DNA of 7,467 bases from Actinomycetota bacterium (lineage in GTDB: Bacteria; Actinomycetota; Acidimicrobiia; Acidimicrobiales; Aldehydirespiratoraceae): NCBI GenBank assembly GCA_012271125.1, contig JAAXHB010000289.1, positions 1 through 7,467 of the forward strand. Reading direction: 5' to 3'. Both the position numbers and the translations under genes were made by a program. The notes under the pieces are model-generated. The model did not search any database, was not told where the DNA came from, and was given only the letters and a program-made list of their open reading frames with translations. Below, piece after piece: positions 1-5,484 of the stretch. The first letter of the stretch is position 1. Every line of letters begins with the position of its first letter.

Positions 1-44
1 CTGTGGAAAAGCTGTGGAAAAGCTGTGGAAAAGCTGTGGATATC
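1..44 (-). repeat. Four 11-bp tandem repeats resembling DnaA boxes
   Basis: Three exact copies of CTGTGGAAAAG (1-11, 12-22, 23-33) are followed by a variant, CTGTGGATATC (34-44). Read on the minus strand, the units contain TTTTCCACA three times and ATATCCACA once. Each differs by one base from the DnaA box TTATCCACA. The 11-bp period, about one helical turn, would put all boxes on one face of the DNA. The array begins at the first base of the window, so it probably extends further left. DnaA binding is inferred from the motif. Plasmid iterons bound by a Rep protein are an alternative. Confidence 0.6.
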
Positions 45-135
45 TCGGTTTTGACTTACCAAAAACGGCAAAAAAGTCGCGAGTTTTTGAGCGGAATTTT
101 TTTCAATTCTTGATTCAGATGCGAAAAAAAACCGG
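45..135. other. AT-rich tract beside the DnaA-box-like array
   Basis: This stretch has several runs of five to eight A or T and is roughly one third G+C by hand count, against about 60 percent in the neighbouring genes. It lies directly next to the DnaA-box-like repeats, the usual layout of a DNA unwinding element in a bacterial or plasmid origin. No gene starts here with a ribosome binding site. The open frame that runs through it begins inside the repeats and overlaps the better-supported gene at 475. Origin function is inference. An AT-rich promoter region is the main alternative. Confidence 0.35.
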
Positions 136-227
136 CCCTGTTTTTGCGGGTATCCGCGAGGATGAGAAACGCGTAATCTCTGATTCTTCAGGAATTTATG
201 AGGATTCGCGCCGTTCTGTAGGCTATA

Positions 228-343
228 GCCTGGCCATCTTTACCCTAATGGCCTGGCCATTGGCCACCCCAATAGCATTCAGATTCAGATATCAGATTCA
301 GATAAGAGCTATTACTACGACTCTAGCGGGCGAGCCGCTCGCC
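228..343. repeat. Cluster of short direct and inverted repeats upstream of the first gene
   Basis: Four elements are visible. GCCTGGCCAT occurs at 228-237 and 251-260. AATGGCC-T-GGCCATT (247-261) is a perfect inverted repeat with a one-base centre. CAGATTCAGATA occurs at 280-291 and 293-304 with a 13-bp period. GGCGAGC-C-GCTCGCC (329-343) is a second perfect seven-plus-one-plus-seven inverted repeat. Such sites could be operators for the gene at 475 or protein-binding repeats of an origin. No convincing -35/-10 pair was found between 136 and 474, and nothing else is evident in this gene-free stretch. Confidence 0.45.
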
Positions 344-474
344 GTTTCCGCTCAAGCGGCGGTAACGTCGAGCCGGCTTGCCGCGCCCGAGCCGATGTGC
401 AATCCTACCGATCGTGCTCGATTCCAGAAATGGCGGCTTTCGGCCGCCCCGAACCAACCTCGGGAGGAACCCTC

Positions 475-1044
475 ATGGTTTCAACAATCCGAAACGTGGT
501 CCGTTCTGTCGCCCTGGCGATGGTCCTGGCCGCACTCTCAACCGAGAGCGCTCACGCCAACCGCTTCGGCGATGCGCTCGGCGCTCTTTTCCGGACCGGA
601 GGTGAAGCCGCCGGCGTCGTGGCCTGCACGGTCGTCGCTGGCCCGGTCAACGCGGCAGACGATTCACTCGAGGCCGATGTCCTGTGTCTGGACACCTCGA
701 TTCAGATGCGCGTCGTCTGGCTTCGATTCAGCTCTCGAGATCGCCGTGCCGTCAATCGAAGCATCGCTCTCGGATCGACGGTCGTCGTGCGCAGTAGCTC
801 GGGGCTCGTCGTCGATGGGTCGTCGGTGCTTCAGGCCAACCGGTGGCGCGCTCGACGAGGTGGAAATCCAGCCCGCTCGGAATTCCTCCGGATGGATGCC
901 GCTCGCCTGCCGTTGCTCGCCTGGGCGCTTCGAGACGATCCCGACGTCGCACGGCACTTCGGTCTCAATTTTCACGATGTCGCGGCGCAGCTTCCCGGCG
1001 TGATCGCAATGCTCGAAGCTCTTGGCCACCCGGTTACTCGATAA
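475..1044 (+). CDS. Exported hypothetical protein, 189 aa
   Basis: I do not recognise the family. The start at 475 is chosen because GGGAGGA (462-468) stands six bases upstream and the protein then opens with a good Sec signal peptide: basic residues R6 and R10, a hydrophobic core SVALAMVLAAL (11-21), and AHA at 26-28 as the likely cleavage site. A longer reading from 397 would bury this signal inside the protein. The mature part of about 160 residues begins NRFGDALG and contains a stretch of likely beta strands (roughly residues 64-115, with ADVLCLD and GSTVVVRSS). It ends in a helical segment around DDPDVARHFGLNF. The product should act in the periplasm or outside the cell. The next gene, 49 bp away, encodes a lipoprotein, so the two may work in the envelope together. 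Confidence 0.8.
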   Translation: MVSTIRNVVRSVALAMVLAALSTESAHANRFGDALGALFRTGGEAAGVVACTVVAGPVNAADDSLEADVLCLDTSIQMRVVWLRFSSRDRRAVNRSIALGSTVVVRSSSGLVVDGSSVLQANRWRARRGGNPARSEFLRMDAARLPLLAWALRDDPDVARHFGLNFHDVAAQLPGVIAMLEALGHPVTR

Positions 1045-1093
1045 ATCGGCGCCAGAAGTCAACCCATTGAAGCATTAGAAGGAGCCCCCTAAA

Positions 1094-1516
1094 ATGATGA
1101 GAAAAACGACTCTTCTTCGGCTGATCGGATGTTTGTGGCTGGTCTTTGTTCTGACCGGTTGCGACGGCGACACCACGACCAACAATTTCGGCGACCTACC
1201 AACCGAGCCCGGTGGCGTCTCGATCAATCTCGCCGGGCGGTGTGGTGCTGGACCGTCGAGCATCCTTTGCGAGGACATCTCGACCACAAATCCGACCGGA
1301 CATGTCGAGAACGTCTCGATGGTCTTGCGCAACGCTGCGGGCGATACCGTCCAGACTCAAGACTTGCCCGGTGGATGCGGCACCGCCCCAACGGCGCCAT
1401 GTAATCTTGAATTCCCTGGCCTGGCGCCAGGGGCTTACAGCGTGACGCACACCGTGACGCCTGACGATGGCGGGTCCGTAGCTCGAACAACCTATCGCGA
1501 CCTGGTCGTCGGGTAG
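1094..1516 (+). CDS. Small lipoprotein with four mature-part cysteines, 140 aa
   Basis: AGAAGGAG (1077-1084) lies nine bases before the ATG at 1094. The protein begins with a lipoprotein signal: MMRK, a hydrophobic stretch to residue 20, and the lipobox LTGC at 20-23, so C23 should be lipidated after cleavage by signal peptidase II. Residue +2 is Asp, which in E. coli keeps lipoproteins in the inner membrane; whether that rule holds in this host is unknown. A Thr/Asn/Pro-rich linker (24-40) leads to a compact domain of about 100 residues. It has cysteines at 50, 59, 95 and 103, enough for two disulfides, and ends in a beta-sandwich-like segment, PGLAPGAYSVTHTVTP. An immunoglobulin-like fold is possible but not shown. 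It is probably co-transcribed with the exported protein upstream. The function is unknown. Confidence 0.85.
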   Translation: MMRKTTLLRLIGCLWLVFVLTGCDGDTTTNNFGDLPTEPGGVSINLAGRCGAGPSSILCEDISTTNPTGHVENVSMVLRNAAGDTVQTQDLPGGCGTAPTAPCNLEFPGLAPGAYSVTHTVTPDDGGSVARTTYRDLVVG

Positions 1517-1571
1517 GTCATGCCGCGCCGTCGGGTGCGGCGTCCACATAGGCGATTGGGGCATCGGCGAC

Positions 1572-1613
1572 GCCGGCGGACATGCCGAATGCGACTTCGA
1601 CGGTTCCGCCGGC
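1572..1613 (+). other. Intercistronic GC-rich hairpin
   Basis: GCCGGCGGA (1572-1580) pairs perfectly with TCCGCCGGC (1605-1613). Inside it, CCG (1585-1587) can pair with CGG (1601-1603), extending the stem past a small bulge. The hairpin lies 56 bp after the lipoprotein stop codon and 86 bp before the next start codon. No T-run follows, so it is not a classical intrinsic terminator. It could stabilise the upstream mRNA end, attenuate read-through or act as a processing site. Confidence 0.45.
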
Positions 1614-1698
1614 CAGCCCGCCTCAATTGCTATTCCAACGGCGACAGATTCAACGCGCTGTCGCCATATTTCGAACCGTTCCGAGAAAGGAAAATCAG

Positions 1699-2538
1699 AT
1701 GAACACAACCCCCAAAACCGTGATGCGCGTCGACGATCTTGATTCGATGGTCATCTATCTCCAAGCCTGGGTCGAGCAGGAATCTCGTCGGCTTGACTTT
1801 GGTCTTGAGGATGAGCTGGATAAGGAATCCAAGCGCGCCTTCGCCGAGGGTCTCTCGCGGCCGGTGGTCTTCGCCGATGCAGAGGCCGGCATGATTCAAG
1901 CCGAGATCGGCCTATGGCATGGCTACGGCGGCCGAAAAGAGACGGTCGTGCTGCATTTCAAGCCGCCGGCGAGCGTTTCTCGCCTTGAAGAGCTGGCCGA
2001 GGATGGTTACTTTTCGCGAGACGTATTCCTCGACCGTTTGCGCGAGATGCTTCCCGGCACGGCCTATGAAGCCGTGGAACGATGGGCCGACACCGTTCAG
2101 CCGACGGCTATCGTCCGCGATGACGAGCCCGAATTGGACCTCGGAGAGGTCGAGCCCCTCGTTATCGATTTCAAGACCGGAGGGCTTGACGGTGTGAATA
2201 ATTTCGATGTGACGTTGACAGCGCGAGCGGCGATCAGGTCTTCGGCCGATGTCGTTCATTTTTGGGCGAAGGTCGTCGTCAATGGAATTCACAACGATAT
2301 CGATGTTTTTCGAGCTGCGGTGAATGCCGCCGGCTGGCCGGACTCCGTTTGCGTCATCTTTGGAGCGGCGCCAGATCCGGCGATTCTGCTTGAGTGGAAG
2401 CCCGAGAGTGGATTGACCATGCGTGATATGCGGGTCGAAACGACGCCGAGGCTGACGGATCGATTGATCGGAACCGCGGCGGATAACCTTTTGAAGGGCT
2501 CGCTTGTGAGCCTCTCTTCCAAGCGTCTGTCGACCTGA
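1699..2538 (+). CDS. Hypothetical protein, 279 aa, possibly DUF2303 (YfdQ)-like
   Basis: The start at 1699 is set by a purine-rich GAGAAAGGA (1683-1691) eight bases upstream; the longer frame from 1582 runs through the upstream hairpin. The protein has no signal peptide or membrane segment and is acidic. It opens with a helical region (residues 10-50), followed by PVVFADAEAG (55-64), a strand pair with IGLWHGY and VVLHF (70-87), and a helical stretch around FSRDVFLDRLREML (105-118). That order loosely recalls the phage and prophage family DUF2303/YfdQ, but the resemblance comes from memory and is weak. The C-terminal part (150-250) is predicted to be mixed alpha/beta, with VHFWAKVVVNG and VCVIFGAAPDPAILLEW. 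It probably belongs to the same colinear set as its neighbours on either side. The function is unknown. Confidence 0.8.
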   Translation: MNTTPKTVMRVDDLDSMVIYLQAWVEQESRRLDFGLEDELDKESKRAFAEGLSRPVVFADAEAGMIQAEIGLWHGYGGRKETVVLHFKPPASVSRLEELAEDGYFSRDVFLDRLREMLPGTAYEAVERWADTVQPTAIVRDDEPELDLGEVEPLVIDFKTGGLDGVNNFDVTLTARAAIRSSADVVHFWAKVVVNGIHNDIDVFRAAVNAAGWPDSVCVIFGAAPDPAILLEWKPESGLTMRDMRVETTPRLTDRLIGTAADNLLKGSLVSLSSKRLST

Positions 2539-2582
2539 TTCGAAGATCGAGTTTTACGGCCCGCCACGGCTTGAGCCAGGAG

Positions 2583-2608
2583 CGCTCGGATTGGCGGGGA
2601 TCCGAGCG
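2583..2608 (+). other. Hairpin in the leader of the 310-aa gene
   Basis: CGCTCGGAT (2583-2591) and ATCCGAGCG (2600-2608) form a perfect nine-base-pair stem closed by an eight-base loop, TGGCGGGG. It sits in the 101-bp gap between two genes and ends 17 bp before the AGGGAG ribosome binding site. No T-run follows. It could be a factor-assisted terminator, an RNA-processing site or a translational control element. Confidence 0.5.
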
Positions 2609-2639
2609 TCGTTCCGGAAACCAACAGGGAGTATGAACA

Positions 2640-3572
2640 ATGATCCAAATTCTTCTTCACGAAATCGGCCTTCCTCGAGCCCGTGTTTTTCGGCGCGAGC
2701 CCTACGTGGTGAGCACCCTTTTGCACGGCAAAAGCTCGGGCGCGATTCCGTTCCAGACAACCCCCATGCGCGGTGTGAAGCGCGGAAAGCCTGCCGTCTT
2801 CGACCCTCCGGTGATCTTGATGGAAGTCGAGGACCCTGGCGAGCACATCTCGGGCGAGCTGTTGCTGTGCGACTCCGACGAGGATTTTCGGCATCTGGCC
2901 GGCACTCTCGGAAGCGTCTTCCGCGACATCTCGCGCGGCAGCAAGCTCGCCGCGCTTCTGTTGGGAGTCTCCCCGGGCGTCCGCATCGCGTCTGGTCTTG
3001 CCACTCGCGAAGCTCTGAAACCTGCCATCGACGCGATCGAGGAACGTTTGCGGCAGAGTGAAGACGATCTGCTCGGCCGCTTCGAAGTCTTTCTTGACTC
3101 GGCTGACGATTTTCGCGCGGGCGACCGCATCACGTTGGCGTCGACGCGATGCTTTCTAGAAATCGAGGTTCGCGAGCTGCTCGAGGCCGAGGAGATGACG
3201 ACGGCGAGTGCGATCAAGTTGCTCTCGGAATGGCTGGCCGGCGTTCAGGGTGCGGGCTTGCTCGATCTTCATGAGGTCGCCGCGCGAATCGATACCGATC
3301 GTGAGCAATTGGAATATGATCTCGATCTCTTTCACAAGCTGGCGACCCTCGAGAACCCTTCGTTGAGCGATAGTGCTGCTTGGTCGGTGCTCCAATTGGT
3401 CGACTACGCGACGGATGGCGAATTTCGTCCGGGCGGCCTGCTGGCCAATCGCGCCTTGACGCCGGATCCGGTTCGCTTGGGGCAGGTGGTGGCGCACGTG
3501 GCGGAGATCTCTGGCGAAGACGAGGGCGGGTGGACGGCTGACGATGTCGACTTCGAAGGCGACCTGGCGTGA
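2640..3572 (+). CDS. Hypothetical acidic two-part protein, 310 aa
   Basis: AGGGAG (2626-2631) lies eight bases before the ATG. I do not recognise the family. The N-terminal 75 residues look beta-rich (IQILLHEIG, PYVVSTLLHG, PPVILMEVED, SGELLLCDSD), as in a small beta-sandwich. The rest is mainly helical: 80-145 includes EALKPAIDAIEERLRQSEDD, and 170-260 includes CFLEIEVRELLEAEEM and LEYDLDLFHKLATLE. The tail is strongly acidic (EDEGG, DDVDFEGD). There is no signal peptide or membrane segment, so it should be cytoplasmic. The stop codon overlaps the GTG of a small arginine-rich ORF, which would couple their translation. The acidic tail and the basic small product could bind each other, though this is only a charge-based guess. 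Confidence 0.8.
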   Translation: MIQILLHEIGLPRARVFRREPYVVSTLLHGKSSGAIPFQTTPMRGVKRGKPAVFDPPVILMEVEDPGEHISGELLLCDSDEDFRHLAGTLGSVFRDISRGSKLAALLLGVSPGVRIASGLATREALKPAIDAIEERLRQSEDDLLGRFEVFLDSADDFRAGDRITLASTRCFLEIEVRELLEAEEMTTASAIKLLSEWLAGVQGAGLLDLHEVAARIDTDREQLEYDLDLFHKLATLENPSLSDSAAWSVLQLVDYATDGEFRPGGLLANRALTPDPVRLGQVVAHVAEISGEDEGGWTADDVDFEGDLA

Positions 3573-3694
3573 AAAACTCGCCAGCCTACGAACCGCCCAC
3601 GAAGAACGCTCGCGACGTTCGGCGCATGAAAGCTGCCGGAACGTGGCGCCAGTACAAGCGCACGCGTCGCCGGCGCCGGAAGCGTCGTCGTTGA
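3569..3694 (+). CDS. Arginine-rich micro-protein, 41 aa
   Basis: This short reading frame begins with GTG at 3569-3571, overlapping the TGA of the upstream gene in a GTGA arrangement typical of translational coupling. GAAGG (3555-3559) lies nine bases before it. The product starts MKNSPAYEPPTKNARDVRR and ends in a very basic tail, KRTRRRRRKRRR (residues 30-41), with one Trp at 26. Such a tail would bind nucleic acid or an acidic partner; the preceding protein has an acidic C terminus. A second possible start is the ATG at codon 20. Two hairpins follow directly after its stop codon, which fits the end of an operon. The CGN-rich composition could arise by chance in GC-rich DNA, so its reality is uncertain. 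Confidence 0.45.
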   Translation: MKNSPAYEPPTKNARDVRRMKAAGTWRQYKRTRRRRRKRRR

Positions 3695-3715
3695 TGTTGC
3701 GCATTTTCGCAACAT
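3694..3715 (+). terminator. Hairpin after the arginine-rich ORF
   Basis: ATGTTGCG (3694-3701) pairs with CGCAACAT (3708-3715) around the six-base loop CATTTT. The stem starts on the last base of the stop codon at 3692-3694. No T-run follows. It is the first of two consecutive hairpins closing the left gene set and is a weak terminator by itself. Confidence 0.45.
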
Positions 3716-3725
3716 GACACCATCG

Positions 3726-3759
3726 TGCGGCCCGGGTGCTTGACCGTACCCGGGCCGCA
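3726..3759 (+). terminator. Strong GC-rich terminator-like hairpin
   Basis: TGCGGCCCGGGT (3726-3737) and ACCCGGGCCGCA (3748-3759) form a perfect 12-base-pair stem with a ten-base loop. A G-U pair can extend it by one. The following TTGCGTTT is only moderately T-rich. Its place between two transcription units, just before the lipase promoter, supports a terminator, which would work in either direction. The stem ends where the lipase -35 hexamer begins. Confidence 0.6.
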
Positions 3760-3788
3760 TTGCGTTTCCGTGACTTGCTGGGTATCCT
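3760..3788 (+). promoter_or_regulatory. Putative lipase promoter giving a leaderless transcript
   Basis: TTGCGT (3760-3765) and TATCCT (3783-3788) are separated by 17 bases, a sigma70-like pair with two mismatches in each hexamer. Transcription would start about seven bases after the -10, at or next to the ATG at 3795. No Shine-Dalgarno sequence is visible before that ATG. It shares neither the conserved flanks nor the start region of the three promoters further right. Confidence 0.45.
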
Positions 3789-3794
3789 GAAACT

Positions 3795-4646
3795 ATGAGC
3801 GTGATTCGAACCTCTCCCGTTGACTTGCTGAGAACGCCGAGAAGATACGACGATCTTGTCGCGTTGGCGACAGCCGAGCACGCCGTAAAGGTCTACGGAT
3901 CGGCCGCGGAATACGGCTTCGAGGCGATGTCCGCCGGTTTCGAAGGCGGGACCGTTGTCGAGTCCGGGCCAGCTCAAATCGGGCTCAGCTGGTCACCCGA
4001 GGCCGTTGTCGTGGCGCCAAGGGGCTCGGATGAGCCGGGCGACTGGATCGGAAATCTCGCGTCGGTTGTCCGTTGGGGTTGGTTGCCGTACCTGCCCAAA
4101 GGCTGCCGAGCAGGTCTTGGCTTCCGGTCGCAGGCGCGAAGGGCTGCGCCGCTGGTGCTGGGGCGCCTCAGGCAGCTCCTGGCACGCCGTCCAGCCGCAT
4201 CGGTCATCCTGACGGGCCATTCTCTCGGTGCTGCGGTTGTGCCGCTTCTCGTGGCGTACCTGCATCATCACGGCATCGACATACGCGTCGCGTACATGCA
4301 CGAGCCCCCGCGTCCTGGGAATCTTGCGCTCGCAACCTGGTATGACCGAGCGTTCACGGCCGGCTCCACTCCGACATATACCGTCGTCAACGTCGTTGGC
4401 GGTGAGGCCGACTTGGTAACGAGAGTCCCCTTGAAGCGCCACGGCGCTCGGCACCTGGGCCGCTGCGTCATCCATAGCCAAGGACACAAGCTGCACGGGT
4501 GGGGAGCCTGGGCACGCCACCGCGAGGCGAATCCGGTCGGGTACATCGCGGCATGGCGTGTCATCACGCGAACCGCAGCAGCGATCCGGGCGCATCTCGG
4601 AGGCCGACTGCTCGAGACATTGCGGGGGAACGTGCAGGCAGAATAA
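3795..4646 (+). CDS. Class 3 lipase (alpha/beta hydrolase), 283 aa
   Basis: This protein carries the landmarks of the Lipase_3 family (Pfam PF01764), which hydrolyses ester bonds in acylglycerols or phospholipids. APRGSDEPGDWIGNL (74-88) matches the oxyanion-region pattern FRGT..DW..NL. GHSLG (141-145) holds the nucleophile S143. EPPRPGN (170-176) corresponds to the PR.GN motif after it. D206 in EADLVTRVP is the likely acid, and H231 or H234 in GHKLHGW the likely base, so the triad looks complete. No signal peptide or membrane segment is seen, so the enzyme would stay in the cytoplasm unless another system exports it. The ATG at 3795 is the natural start but lacks a ribosome binding site, and the nearby promoter suggests a leaderless mRNA. 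A strong hairpin upstream separates it from the left set. The substrate and biological role are unknown. Confidence 0.85.
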   Translation: MSVIRTSPVDLLRTPRRYDDLVALATAEHAVKVYGSAAEYGFEAMSAGFEGGTVVESGPAQIGLSWSPEAVVVAPRGSDEPGDWIGNLASVVRWGWLPYLPKGCRAGLGFRSQARRAAPLVLGRLRQLLARRPAASVILTGHSLGAAVVPLLVAYLHHHGIDIRVAYMHEPPRPGNLALATWYDRAFTAGSTPTYTVVNVVGGEADLVTRVPLKRHGARHLGRCVIHSQGHKLHGWGAWARHREANPVGYIAAWRVITRTAAAIRAHLGGRLLETLRGNVQAE

Positions 4647-4694
4647 AGGCGGAATATTTTTCCGACTTGATTCGAGGCGCAGTCCTTACATACA

Positions 4695-4753
4695 TTTTTG
4701 GCAAACAAGGGTTGACATCTGCGCAAAAGCGGATATGATCTTCTCATCGAACG
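4695..4753 (+). promoter_or_regulatory. Shared promoter module, copy A
   Basis: TTTTTG (4695-4700), -35 TTGACA (4712-4717), a 16-base spacer, -10 TATGAT (4734-4739), and four bases later TCATCGAACG (4744-4753). Two other copies at 5480 and 6829 have the same total length. Transcription probably starts near 4746, giving a leader of about 35 bases for the gene at 4781. In this copy the -35 lies one base closer to the -10, yet the outer spacing is unchanged. Confidence 0.85.
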
Positions 4754-4780
4754 AACTTTCACGACGAGGAGAATCAAGCC

Positions 4781-5428
4781 ATGCGAGACACCCTTTATGA
4801 CAGCCGGCAAGCCCTTCGCATCACCGTAAACCCGAGCCTCCGAAGAGCAGCCGGAACCCTGGCGATCGACTGCCCGCACCACGCCGGCCTTGGCGGCCCT
4901 GCTGTTGACATTTCGATCGAGCTGCCGACCCTGAACACCGAGACGTTTGGTCATCACTACCGCGTCGGAGAGGCGGCAGAGCAGATCAAATGTGCCAACC
5001 GTCGCGTCGCTCATCGCTGTCGCGAGTTGGCGACCGAGCTGCTGGCCCACGCCGAAGCCCTGGACGCTCATACAGAGGAAATGATCGAGGCATCTCTCGC
5101 GAGCGAGTCGATCGATCTTCCGCGCACCAAGATGACCCCCGAGCAAGCGGCCCGAGCGCTTTACGCGATCGTCTGCCGCGCCGCGGTTGAGCAGGGTCAC
5201 GACATCGGAATCGAGGTTTCCCTTTGTGATCCCGATGAATCGATTCGCCGTTCGGGCTGGAATTGCTGGCAAGTGCAATGGGAGGCCGGCCCGCATGATT
5301 GGGCGGTCCAAGCGTGTGGCGGTCTCGATCCCATTGGGATCCACGGCTCAATTGACCTCACGAACGATCGCGCCGGTTTTTTCGCCGAGCCCGGGTATTC
5401 ATTCTCGGTCTGCTTTTACGACAGCTAA
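4781..5428 (+). CDS. Hypothetical protein, 215 aa, with Trp-rich C-terminal region
   Basis: GAGGAGA (4766-4772) lies eight bases before the ATG, behind promoter copy A. I do not recognise the family. The N-terminal third has a beta-like stretch, AVDISIELPTLN (41-52). It is followed by a long helical region (about 60-140), including RELATELLAHAEALDAHTEEMIEAS and TPEQAARALYAIVCRAAVE. The C-terminal 75 residues are rich in predicted strands and contain four tryptophans close together (160, 163, 167, 174). There are several cysteines (31, 71, 80, 132, 149, 162, 179, 211) but no regular metal-binding spacing. No signal peptide or membrane segment is present, so it is probably cytoplasmic. An intrinsic terminator follows the gene, making it a single-gene transcription unit under the same promoter type as the next two units. 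Confidence 0.85.
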   Translation: MRDTLYDSRQALRITVNPSLRRAAGTLAIDCPHHAGLGGPAVDISIELPTLNTETFGHHYRVGEAAEQIKCANRRVAHRCRELATELLAHAEALDAHTEEMIEASLASESIDLPRTKMTPEQAARALYAIVCRAAVEQGHDIGIEVSLCDPDESIRRSGWNCWQVQWEAGPHDWAVQACGGLDPIGIHGSIDLTNDRAGFFAEPGYSFSVCFYDS

Positions 5429-5452
5429 AGCAAGCGGCAGAATCTGGCCAGG

Positions 5453-5484
5453 AAAGAAGCGCTAATTATGTTGGCGCTTTTTTT
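5453..5484 (+). terminator. Intrinsic terminator of the 215-aa gene
   Basis: AAGCGC (5457-5462) pairs with GCGCTT (5474-5479) around an 11-base loop. Counting the A-tract and one G-U pair, the stem extends to ten pairs (5453-5462 with 5474-5483). Seven Ts (5478-5484) form the tail, the canonical rho-independent arrangement. The T-run is also part of the TTTTTG at the left end of promoter copy B, so the end of one unit and the start of the next share bases. Confidence 0.85.

Noticed and set aside
47..79. Possible fourth promoter copy beginning TTGACTTA at 51
   Set aside because: The -35 and some A-rich spacer resemble copy C, but there is no acceptable -10 at the right distance and no TCATCGAACG.
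112..710. GATTCAGATGCG present at 112-123 and again at 699-710
   Set aside because: One extra copy of a 12-mer is expected by chance in a window this size, and the second lies within a coding region.
14..1003. Long + strand frame of 329 codons starting in the tandem repeats
   Set aside because: It has no ribosome binding site, begins inside the DnaA-box-like array, crosses the repeat-rich region and overlaps, in another frame, the signal-peptide protein with a good ribosome binding site at 475.
1196..1708. 170-codon minus-strand frame
   Set aside because: It is antisense to the lipoprotein gene and the intergenic hairpin, with no recognisable motif.
3156..3977. 273-codon minus-strand frame
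   Set aside because: It is antisense to the 310-aa gene and the start of the lipase gene and crosses two strong hairpins, with no recognisable domain.
4650..4664. Short hairpin CGGAA/TTCCG after the lipase stop codon
   Set aside because: A five-pair stem without an adequate T-tail is too weak to call a terminator.
4268..5344. 358-codon minus-strand frame
   Set aside because: It runs through promoter copy A and antisense to the lipase and the 215-aa gene, both better supported. Long antisense frames are common in GC-rich DNA.
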